Shown one piece after another: positions 1-5,973 of a stretch of DNA of 6,069 bases. How positions within the stretch are numbered: the stretch's first letter is position 1; each line of letters begins with the position of its first letter. A program made the position numbers and the translations under genes. The DNA is taken from NCBI GenBank assembly GCA_964471555.1, contig CAYYGM010000194.1:1-6069 (forward strand), in the 5' to 3' direction. Under the pieces are notes generated by a model that searched no databases, had not been told where the DNA came from, and worked only from the letters and a program-made list of their open reading frames with translations. The stretch comes from JADLFV01 sp964471555 (GTDB lineage Bacteria; Planctomycetota; Phycisphaerae; Phycisphaerales; Phycisphaeraceae).

Positions 1-2
1 CC

Positions 3-1394
3 ATCAGCTCGGTCACCTTCGTTTCGTTTCCCGGCGATGCTTACAAAACCGGCTGGCTGCGCTTTCTGCCCAACCTGGCCCTGCCGGTGGTGATCCTGAT
101 CGGGGCGTACGTGTTTTTGCCCTTTTATCGCAAGGCCGGCGTCACCACGGCGTATCAGTATCTCGAATCGCGCTTCGGGCCGTCGGTGCGGACGTATGTT
201 GCTTCGGTTTACATGCTCGCCCAGATCGTCCGTGTCTGCCTCATTCTCTACCTGGTTGCGCTGGTGGTGCACGAGATGACCGGCATGAATGCGGCGCTGT
301 GCGTCATCACCGCCGGCGTGTTCGTCGCCTTCTACACCATCGTCGGCGGCATCGACGCGGTGATCTGGACGGATGTGATGCAGACCATCGTCCTGGTGGC
401 CGGCGGCATCATCTGTCTGTTCACCATCCTGATGAGCATCCCGGGCGGGTTACCCGAGGTGCTGCACACCGCCATGGCCAACGACAAGTTCGCACTCTCG
501 GAAGTGACCAACGGCGTGGCGAGCACGCCGGCCTGGGGCTTTTCCATCAGCGAGAAGACCATCTCCATGATGATCCTGCTGGGGGCGTTCAACTATCTGC
601 GCGAATACAGCGGAGGCCAGAACACTGTGCAGCGCTACGTGGCAGCCAAGAGCATGCACGAAGCGCGCAAGGCCATGCTCATCTGCGCTTCGTCCAGCAT
701 CCCCATCTGGGCGGGCTTCATGTTCCTGGGCACGTGCCTGTACGTGTACTACCACGTGCATCCTGATCCCCGCGCGGCCGCCATGCTCACCGGCGAAAGC
801 AAGCCCGAGCAGATCCTGCCCTACTACGTCATCACGCAACTGCCCGCGGGATTGACCGGCCTCATCATCGCCGCCATCAGTGCCGCCGCCATGTCCTCGC
901 TGGACTCCTCCATCAATTCAATATCCACGGTGTTCGTGGTGGACATCTATCGCCGCCACCTGGTCAAGGACCGGACGGACAAGCATTACCTGCGGGTCGC
1001 CTGGTGCGCCGCGACCATCGTGGGCCTGATCATGATCGGCGGCGCGGTTCTGCTGCACGAGGTGCCGACCAAAACGCTGCAGGACACCGGCACCATCATC
1101 GTCTCGCTGATGGGCGGCGGCCTGCTGGGCATCTATTGCGTGGGATTCCTCACTCGCCGCGGCAACGCACGATCCGTGTGGATGGGCATTGTGTGCACGT
1201 TGCTGTTTGTGATCTGGACGCTGATCGCCAAGAACATGCCGCAGATACTGCCGCACTTCATGAAGGTGCCGTTCGATCTCTACTACACGGATATCTTCGG
1301 CAACCTGATCATGTTCTTCGTCGGTTACAGCGTTGGCGCATTGTGGCCGGGACGCCGGCGCGATGTGTCCGGGCTGACCATCTGGGATCGGTAA
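3..1394 (+). CDS. Sodium:solute symporter (SSS/SGLT-like), 5'-truncated by window edge
   Basis: This is an inner-membrane Na+-coupled importer of the solute:sodium symporter family. The reading frame is open from position 3, so the true start is off the left edge; the GTG at 87 is internal. The 463 visible residues compare with roughly 500-550 usual for the family, so the first helix and part of the second are missing. About 11 hydrophobic segments are visible. Family landmarks are a GVTTAYQYLESRFG-type stretch after the first visible helix, a central QNTVQRYVAAKS motif, and AAAMSSLDSSINS near nt 885-926. In that last motif Ala295, Ser298 and Ser299 (counted from the first visible codon) match the Ala-x-x-Ser-Ser that forms the helix-8 half of the Na2 sodium site in vSGLT. 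The substrate cannot be read from sequence. The downstream GH2 enzyme and the aldolase suggest a sugar, glycoside or sugar acid. Confidence 0.93.
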   Translation: MSSVTFVSFPGDAYKTGWLRFLPNLALPVVILIGAYVFLPFYRKAGVTTAYQYLESRFGPSVRTYVASVYMLAQIVRVCLILYLVALVVHEMTGMNAALCVITAGVFVAFYTIVGGIDAVIWTDVMQTIVLVAGGIICLFTILMSIPGGLPEVLHTAMANDKFALSEVTNGVASTPAWGFSISEKTISMMILLGAFNYLREYSGGQNTVQRYVAAKSMHEARKAMLICASSSIPIWAGFMFLGTCLYVYYHVHPDPRAAAMLTGESKPEQILPYYVITQLPAGLTGLIIAAISAAAMSSLDSSINSISTVFVVDIYRRHLVKDRTDKHYLRVAWCAATIVGLIMIGGAVLLHEVPTKTLQDTGTIIVSLMGGGLLGIYCVGFLTRRGNARSVWMGIVCTLLFVIWTLIAKNMPQILPHFMKVPFDLYYTDIFGNLIMFFVGYSVGALWPGRRRDVSGLTIWDR

Positions 1395-1526
1395 GCGTTC
1401 GCACTGTCTAAGGCGCGGACGGTGGCAATCAACACGGAATGCCCTTCCAACGTACGCCAGGTCGCCCGGGCAATGACCTTGTACGAGGGCGACATCAAGC
1501 ACTATCCCACGCATTTCACAAATTGA
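1395..1526 (+). pseudogene. Coding-like remnant directly after the symporter, family not recognised
   Basis: The symporter frame stays open after its TAA until a TGA at 1524-1526. From about 1422 the codons have mostly G or C in third position and give a natural-looking peptide including NVRQVARAMTLYEGDIKHYP. No start codon with a ribosome binding site precedes it. It looks like a leftover internal or C-terminal piece of a gene rather than a small gene. A natural extension of the symporter is unlikely because the symporter already ends in a typical way (GLTIWDR). It may belong to the same decayed gene as the next entry. I recognise no domain. Confidence 0.3.
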
Positions 1527-1746
1527 ATGCCAGTATTGCCTGGAGGAACGATCAGGTGTCCGACACCAACGGTCGATACGTGCGTGAGCTGTTCAACCCT
1601 ACATGAATCTGAACTACCCCTGGTGTCCTTCCCTTACATTCTGGGACAGGTCGTTCGAGCAAATCACCCTGGGCACCGGTGGCTTTGTCTGGATTACGGT
1701 GTCAATGCAGGTTACAGGAAGAATCATATCAATGGACAATATGAAG

Positions 1747-1769
1747 ATCTGTGGACACGATCCACAGAT
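1747..1769. repeat. Perfect 9-bp inverted repeat, 5-nt loop
   Basis: ATCTGTGGA (1747-1755) is followed by CACGA and then its exact reverse complement TCCACAGAT (1761-1769). No T-run follows on either strand, so it is not a normal intrinsic terminator. It lies within the coding-like remnant (codons for DLWTRSTD) and may be chance; one such hairpin in 6 kb would not be surprising. Confidence 0.4.
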
Positions 1770-1897
1770 AAGTGGGAATATGATGGACATCGCAAGAAGG
1801 TGTTGGCCGGCGATCGACTGACCGCATCTTCACCCCTCGACGATCGCGCGAATCATGCTGTGAACGTATCCGGCCTCGTCGGTTACGAACGCCTGGA

Positions 1898-1919
1898 CCC
1901 TAATCTGTCCCTAATCTGT
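1898..1919. repeat. 11-bp perfect tandem duplication
   Basis: CCCTAATCTGT occurs twice back to back, at 1898-1908 and 1909-1919, with no mismatch. Eleven is not a multiple of three, so the duplication shifts the frame of the surrounding remnant and leads to the TAA at 1935. Removing one copy gives an alternative C-terminus ending at a TGA at 1958. The perfect identity of the copies suggests a recent event. Confidence 0.9.
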
Positions 1920-1986
1920 ACAGTTGGCTCGGTGTAACTTATGAAGGTTCTTTCAATTGACCATATCACCTTGCATCGACGAGGCT

Positions 1987-1994
1987 GGGGGGGG
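1987..1994. repeat. G8 homopolymer tract
   Basis: Eight consecutive G residues lie inside the short ORF upstream of the mannosidase. Such tracts are prone to slippage. At nine G the ATG at 1941 would read straight into the mannosidase frame and add 45 residues to its N-terminus; at eight it stops at 2076-2078. Confidence 0.85.
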
Positions 1995-2060
1995 TGTTCG
2001 AACGCCTCGACATCGAATACAGTGGTGCTGCTACCATCTGGCGACATGATGGTGGCAAAT

Positions 2061-2066
2061 GTGAGG
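2061..2066 (+). promoter_or_regulatory. Ribosome binding site that decides the GH2 start
   Basis: GTGAGG sits 8 nt upstream of ATG 2075. It favours that ATG over the in-frame GTG at 1994, which follows the G8 tract and would add 27 residues ahead of the conserved LNGTW start of the GH2 fold. Confidence 0.65.
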
Positions 2067-2074
2067 CGCTGTCC

Positions 2075-4609
2075 ATGAAGACACAAAGCCTGAACGGCAC
2101 ATGGCAACTACGACATGAAACACTGAGCACGACGGGTTTACCCGGACTGCAGCTTGTGAAGGGGAAAGGCGAGGGCTGGCTGAATGCCACTGTGCCCGGC
2201 GAGGTGCATCTGCATCTGATCGCGGCCGGACTCATGCAGGAGCCGCTGTTCAGTGACAACTGCTCCGAATGCCGCTGGCCGCAGGATCGCTCTTGGTGGT
2301 ATCGCACATGCTTCGTGGTTGATCGCGATCTGCTCAACGAACAGGTGAAGGAACTGGTGTTCGACTGCCTGGACTACTACGGACAGGTGTACCTGAACGG
2401 GGTGTTGATCGGCGAAAGCGAGAACGCCTTTGTCCCGGCCGTGTTCGACGTGTCGCATCAACTGCGTGAGGGTGGCAACGAACTGGTCATCCGCCTGACG
2501 GCCGGCACCGAGCGGGCCAAGAATCAACAGATCGGCCAATCAACCGCGGGAAATATCTACGCCAACCGCCAGAGCTTCAAAGGCACCCCCGAGCTGCGCA
2601 AACCCCAGTTCGAATACGGCTGGGACTGGGTCGATGCACTGCCCAACATCGGCATCTGGCGCGATGTGCAACTGCACGGCTACTCGCACGTGCGCCTGTT
2701 CGACGTCAAGCACTGGTGCGAACTGTCCGAGGACCACGTGCGATGCCTGATTCACATGGAAATCGACGTCGAGAATCTGCACCCTTCCGCGGAAACTGCC
2801 GGAATCATCGAGATTTCGCTGATCGATGATGAGCAGCACATCGTCAGTAAACAATCGCACGCCCTGCTGCTGCCGGTCGGCATCAATCGCCTGCGAACGA
2901 CGCTGCCAGTCGACAATCCGAAGTTGTGGTGGCCCAACGGCATGGGTGAACAGCCGCTGTATCAACTGACGGTTACTGCTGACACAAACGGGCAAACGCG
3001 CAATACCTGGTCGCGCCCGATCGGTCTGCGCACGATCCACATCGATCGCTCACCGCTGCCGGTCGGCCATCGCTTCGCGCTGCAGGTCAATGGTCAGAAT
3101 GTGTTCTGCAAGGGCGGCAACTGGGTGCCCGCCGACGCCATCCCGGCGCGGATCAGCAGGGACAAGTACGAGCGACTCATCGCGGATGCTGCCGAAGCCC
3201 ACATGACCATGCTGCGTGTCTGGGGCGGCGGGATCTACGAGTCGGACCATTTCTACAACGCCTGCGATCGGCTCGGCATCCTTGTCTGGCAGGACTTCAT
3301 GTTTGCGTGCAATCCTTACCCGGATCAGAACGAGGCTTTCCAGGACAAAGTCCGCCGGGAAACTGAAGCCGCCATCCGACGATTGCGGCATCATGCCTGT
3401 ATCGCCCTGTGGTGCGCCAACAATGAGAACACGCTGGGGTTCGCCAGTTGGTGGGGAAACAAGCAGTATGAATTTCCCGACGCCAATCTGGTGACCGGCG
3501 GCCAACAGATTTATTCGCGCGTGCTGCCGCAGGTCTGCATGGCGCTCGATCCCGGCCGCCCGTACTGGCCCGGCAGTCCGTCCGGCGGCGATTCACCGGA
3601 CAGCGAGATCGAAGGCGATGTGCACTGGTGGCACGAGGCGACGATGCACCCCGACATCACCCGCCGCTATCGCCACGAGGTTTACGATGAGTGTAAAGGA
3701 CGATTCGTCAGCGAATACGGCATTGTCGGACCTTGCCAACTGACATCCATCCGTCAGTATCTCAAACCCGATCAGATCGACCCGAATTGCCATGCCTGGC
3801 AACTGCACACCAACTCGTTCGAGAAGGGAACCACCGCGGCTGCGATTCGCCACCACTATGCCGAGCCGGAACACCTGAGTATCGAACAATACATCCGATT
3901 CGGCCAGATGTTCCAGGCCCTGATGTACGGCCGCACCATCGAGTCCATGCGCTTCCGCAAGACTGATCCGGCCGACGATTGCGCCGGGGCCCTGATCTGG
4001 ATGTTCAACGACTGCTGGGGCGAAATCGGCTGGACACCGATCGACTATTTCCTGCGCCGCAAAGCCAGCTACTACTGGATTCGCAACGCCTGCTATCCGC
4101 TGCGGGCCATTGTCCGCCGGCGCGGCCATGAACTGGTCACACGCATTGTCAACGACACACTGACTGAACGATCGTTGACCGTGCGTTTCGGCTGGATGGC
4201 GGTGGATGGCTCAGCCAACGAACTGCAATCGAAAATAGTCGTCGCACCAGCCAATGGTATGCTGGAAATTGTTCGTGATACGATCCCATCTCCTGACAAT
4301 CGGCCACACGATGCTTGGATTTACGTGACGTACCTCGAAGCGGACGGGACTGAGCCCATCCCCTGCATCTGGACGCTGCTGCCTTATCGCCAACTGCGCA
4401 CGGTTGAGCCCTGCATTACATGGTCGGTTGAAGGATCAAAGATCACGCTGACCGCCAAGGCGTACGCGCACGGCGTCTGCCATCCCGATGACGGGCAGCG
4501 GCTTTTCAGTGATAACTACTTCGATCTGGTCCCGGGCCTGCCGAAGGTGATCGAATGCCGCGGCCCCATGCCGAAGAATCTGCATTTTCAGGGCATTGCA
4601 GCGCGTTGA
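2075..4609 (+). CDS. GH2 beta-mannosidase (844 aa)
   Basis: This glycoside hydrolase family 2 enzyme is predicted to release non-reducing-end beta-D-mannose from short oligosaccharides with retention of configuration. The N-terminal sugar-binding jelly roll carries LNGTW (near residue 7), VPGEVHLHLIAAGL from residue 40 and RKPQFEYGWDW at 175-185, then GIWRDV, all hallmarks of the beta-mannosidase branch. An Ig-like domain follows. The (beta/alpha)8 barrel has WGGGIYE at 383-389, WQDF at 405, and ALWCANNEN with the predicted acid/base Glu451. RFVSEYG holds the predicted nucleophile Glu547, and WMFNDCW is at 642-648. The 96-residue gap between the glutamates fits the family. The length is normal and no lesion is seen. 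No signal peptide follows the chosen ATG, so the enzyme is probably cytoplasmic and fed by the symporter. Other GH2 activities, such as exo-glucosaminidase, are less likely but not excluded. Confidence 0.92.
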   Translation: MKTQSLNGTWQLRHETLSTTGLPGLQLVKGKGEGWLNATVPGEVHLHLIAAGLMQEPLFSDNCSECRWPQDRSWWYRTCFVVDRDLLNEQVKELVFDCLDYYGQVYLNGVLIGESENAFVPAVFDVSHQLREGGNELVIRLTAGTERAKNQQIGQSTAGNIYANRQSFKGTPELRKPQFEYGWDWVDALPNIGIWRDVQLHGYSHVRLFDVKHWCELSEDHVRCLIHMEIDVENLHPSAETAGIIEISLIDDEQHIVSKQSHALLLPVGINRLRTTLPVDNPKLWWPNGMGEQPLYQLTVTADTNGQTRNTWSRPIGLRTIHIDRSPLPVGHRFALQVNGQNVFCKGGNWVPADAIPARISRDKYERLIADAAEAHMTMLRVWGGGIYESDHFYNACDRLGILVWQDFMFACNPYPDQNEAFQDKVRRETEAAIRRLRHHACIALWCANNENTLGFASWWGNKQYEFPDANLVTGGQQIYSRVLPQVCMALDPGRPYWPGSPSGGDSPDSEIEGDVHWWHEATMHPDITRRYRHEVYDECKGRFVSEYGIVGPCQLTSIRQYLKPDQIDPNCHAWQLHTNSFEKGTTAAAIRHHYAEPEHLSIEQYIRFGQMFQALMYGRTIESMRFRKTDPADDCAGALIWMFNDCWGEIGWTPIDYFLRRKASYYWIRNACYPLRAIVRRRGHELVTRIVNDTLTERSLTVRFGWMAVDGSANELQSKIVVAPANGMLEIVRDTIPSPDNRPHDAWIYVTYLEADGTEPIPCIWTLLPYRQLRTVEPCITWSVEGSKITLTAKAYAHGVCHPDDGQRLFSDNYFDLVPGLPKVIECRGPMPKNLHFQGIAAR

Positions 4610-4628
4610 GCCGGGATGTGTTTGAACA

Positions 4629-5306
4629 TCACGACTGTGAGAACGAGGCAACCTTTTCCATCGATGCGTCGGCCATCTGCATGGCTTCGCCGGCGCGGCG
4701 GGTGATCTCCGCCCAGTCGCGCTGCTGGATGAGCTTGCGCGGAGCCAGCCACGAACCGCCGACCGCCCAGATCAAAGGATTTGCAAGGTACGCGGCATAG
4801 TTCTGTTCATTGACTCCACCCAGCGGAATGAAGCGCAACCCCAGATGCTGATACGGCCCCACCATGCTGGTCAGGGAATCAAGACCACCCATCAGCTCGG
4901 CGGGATAGAACTTCAAAATGCGGCAGTCGAACTCCAGGGCTGCTTCGATGTCCGAAGGCGTGGCGATGCCGGGAGCGAAAGGCAGTTGAGCCTTCACGGC
5001 CTCAGCCACCACACGGCGACTGCAGCCCGGCGCTACGGCAAAATCGCAGCCTGCCGCCTTGCACTGATGTACCTGGGCCGGCGTCAATACCGTGCCTGCG
5101 CCCAACAGCATCTGCGGCAGACGGTCGTGCACCGCACGCATTGCCTCGGCAGCCGCCGGTGTGCGCATAGCCAGTTCGATGGCGTCAATGCCGCCCGCCA
5201 GCAAAGCCTCGCAGGCTGACAGCGCCTCGTCTGCCGAGTCCACCACCAGCACCGCGATGATTCTGCTTTCCCGCACCCGTTGCCAAATGTCGTCTGTCAA
5301 CTGCAT
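4629..5306 (-). CDS. eda: KDPG/KHG aldolase, class I (225 aa)
   Basis: This cytoplasmic aldolase is predicted to cleave 2-keto-3-deoxy-6-phosphogluconate to pyruvate and glyceraldehyde-3-phosphate, the last step of the Entner-Doudoroff and uronate/alginate routes. By alignment to E. coli Eda, Glu44 and Arg48 (IELAMRT) match Glu45 and Arg49, the Schiff-base lysine is Lys132 (LKFYPAE), GAGTVLTPAQ is at 69-78, and the phosphate loop GGSW is at 183-186. At the E. coli Thr161 position (PTGG) there is Leu162 (PLGG), so a related substrate such as the galactonate epimer, or loose specificity, is possible. The length is typical. ATG 5306 is preceded by GGAAGAAG. The gene is convergent with the mannosidase and lies downstream of a broken GntR gene whose frame overlaps its start by 10 nt, suggesting a former regulator-aldolase operon. 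Confidence 0.92.
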   Translation of the reverse strand: MQLTDDIWQRVRESRIIAVLVVDSADEALSACEALLAGGIDAIELAMRTPAAAEAMRAVHDRLPQMLLGAGTVLTPAQVHQCKAAGCDFAVAPGCSRRVVAEAVKAQLPFAPGIATPSDIEAALEFDCRILKFYPAELMGGLDSLTSMVGPYQHLGLRFIPLGGVNEQNYAAYLANPLIWAVGGSWLAPRKLIQQRDWAEITRRAGEAMQMADASMEKVASFSQS

Positions 5307-5863
5307 TGCTGCTTCTTCCGCTCAAGGTCTAGCTTTGTAAACCACGTACTCTTGATCAGCTTCGTGAATCGGGCGTTCTCAGCGGTTTTGAGAATCAGCA
5401 CGTGGAACGCCAGGTCATTGGACAGAAATCACTCGAGAAGGTCGCCGCTCATCAGCGGCTGGTTGCTGTCACGAAAATCATGGGCAGCTTGACGCATGTT
5501 GTCGCACTGCCTGCCGCCCCAGCTCGCGCAATGCCTCCAGCGTGATCACGGAAGCTGTCTTCAGCACGGCAAAACCTTCAATGGCCATGCGGATCTCGTA
5601 AGTCTCGATCAGCCGTGCCCGACTGGGGCGCGAGACATACGTGCCGCTGCGGGGCACCTGGTAGAGCAGCCCTTCAACTTGCAGCCTGCGAATGGCCTGC
5701 CGCACCGGTTTGCGGCTGACGTTGAACTGCTGGGCCGCGTGCTTTCGGAGATCTTGTCGCCAGCCTTCAGACGTCCACTGATCAACTGCTCGCGGATGCG
5801 GTCATAAGCCACAACGCTAAGATCGCCCACTATCCTGGGATGTCGCGGATTTGAAAACGCCAC
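5297..5863 (-). pseudogene. GntR-family (FadR/FCD type) transcriptional regulator, broken
   Basis: The pieces together give a winged helix-turn-helix followed by the start of an FCD ligand domain. The first frame reads LSVVAYDRIREQLISGRLKA then GDKISES. Near 5740 a one-base loss moves the protein to the next frame, which continues AAQQFNVSRKPVRQAIRRLQ, then EGLLYQVPRSGTYVSRPSRA and ETYEIRMAIEG. A one-base gain, most easily in the C4 run at 5517-5520, returns it to the first frame (DNMRQAAHDFRDSNQPLMSG). A TGA at 5429-5431 then interrupts it, followed by NDLAFHVLILKTAENARF, where Asp and His four residues apart match the first FCD metal ligands. The frame stops at 5297-5299 inside the aldolase start, so the distal FCD part with its two further ligand histidines is missing. 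About 190 codons remain against 220-240 usual. GTG 5863 is the likeliest start. Its probable former role was control of the aldolase. Confidence 0.85.
5312..5319 (-). promoter_or_regulatory. Ribosome binding site of the aldolase gene
   Basis: On the minus strand GGAAGAAG lies 5 nt (GGAAG core 8 nt) before ATG 5306. It lets the aldolase be translated independently of the broken upstream regulator frame, within whose 3' end it lies. Confidence 0.6.
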
Positions 5864-5865
5864 TT

Positions 5866-5895
5866 TTAACTCATTATGAAGAATTAACTTATTAT
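5866..5895. repeat. Pair of 12-bp direct repeats in the GntR leader
   Basis: TTAACTCATTAT (5866-5877) and TTAACTTATTAT (5884-5895) match at 11 of 12 positions with an 18-bp start-to-start spacing. They lie between the promoter and the GTG start of the regulator, and the first copy overlaps its weak GAG ribosome binding site. They could be regulator-binding half-sites, or simply AT-rich leader sequence. Confidence 0.5.
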
Positions 5896-5935
5896 ACTTT
5901 ATCCGGATTGATTGGCACACCCATGCTGTGTTCCA

Positions 5936-5963
5936 ATTATATAAACTTGTACACCAGAGTCAA
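5936..5963 (-). promoter_or_regulatory. Sigma70-type promoter for the regulator-aldolase unit
   Basis: On the minus strand TTGACT (5963-5958) and a perfect TATAAT (5941-5936) are separated by 16 bp. This predicts transcription starting near 5929, with a leader of about 65 nt before GTG 5863. The spacer holds the palindrome TGTACA (5948-5953), a position from which a bound repressor would block RNA polymerase. It is the only convincing promoter seen in the window. Confidence 0.6.
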
Positions 5964-5973
5964 GCGCCATCTC

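Larger units (their letters stand above)
1526..1960 (+). pseudogene. Decayed gene remnant with frameshifts and an 11-bp duplication
   Basis: Three frames carry protein-like segments in succession. Positions 1526-1606 read NASIAWRNDQVSDTNGRYV and onward to a TGA at 1604. A short piece near 1606-1621 reads LNYPW in another frame. From about 1621 a third frame reads through DYGVNAGYRKNHINGQYEDL, then DRANHAVNVSGLVGYERLDP, to a TAA at 1935-1937. The nominal ATG at 1527 has no ribosome binding site, and its first 30 codons look like shadow sequence. A perfect tandem 11-mer at 1898-1919 breaks the end: with one copy removed, the frame continues as LYSWLGVTYEGSFN and stops at 1958-1960. The alternating hydrophobic and polar residues, with aromatics, hint at beta-strands such as a barrel or beta-sandwich, but I cannot name a family. 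That this is a remnant is moderately supported; its identity is unknown. Confidence 0.42.
1941..2078 (+). pseudogene. 45-codon ORF, possible N-terminal remnant of a BNR/sialidase-like protein
   Basis: ATG at 1941 opens a 45-codon frame beginning MKVLSIDHITLHRRGWGG and ending at TGA 2076-2078, which overlaps the mannosidase ATG (2075-2077) as ATGA. The segment NTVVLLPSGDMMVANVRR resembles the first strands of bacterial BNR-repeat/sialidase-like proteins, which often begin with an 'IDHVTLHR'-type strand and then a 'xVVxLPSGDLLVxxRR'-type strand. This resemblance is from memory and from a short stretch. A weak GGTG six bases before the ATG is the only ribosome binding site candidate. It could be the stump of a larger gene, a small leader ORF coupled to the mannosidase, or chance. 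The frame runs through a G8 tract, and one extra G would fuse it to the mannosidase frame. Confidence 0.3.

Noticed and set aside
299..766. 155-codon plus-strand ORF inside the symporter
   Set aside because: The product is extremely rich in Arg and His with no hydrophobic pattern, and it lies fully inside the symporter. It is a shadow frame caused by GC-rich third positions.
918..1514. 198-codon minus-strand ORF opposite the symporter end
   Set aside because: It is antisense to a well-supported membrane protein, has a His/Arg/Gln-rich low-complexity composition, and shows no recognisable domain.
1747..1769. Perfect 9-bp hairpin as a terminator for the symporter
   Set aside because: It lies over 350 bp after the symporter stop, has no T-run on either strand, and falls inside a coding-like stretch.
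1994..2074. GTG 1994 as the mannosidase start, adding 27 residues
   Set aside because: The only G-rich sequence before it is the homopolymer tract itself. The added residues precede the conserved LNGTW start, and ATG 2075 has a good GTGAGG at the right distance.
3593..4129. 178-codon minus-strand ORF opposite the mannosidase barrel
   Set aside because: It mirrors conserved GH2 codons such as the SEYG nucleophile region. Shadow frame.
4615..4630. Hairpin between the convergent genes as a bidirectional terminator
   Set aside because: The stem is only five base pairs with a 6-nt loop and no T-run on either side.
5861..5920. GTG 5920 as the regulator start
   Set aside because: It would lie only about 10 nt from the predicted transcription start, leaving no room for a ribosome binding site. 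The extra residues are AT-rich leader sequence, so GTG 5863 is preferred.
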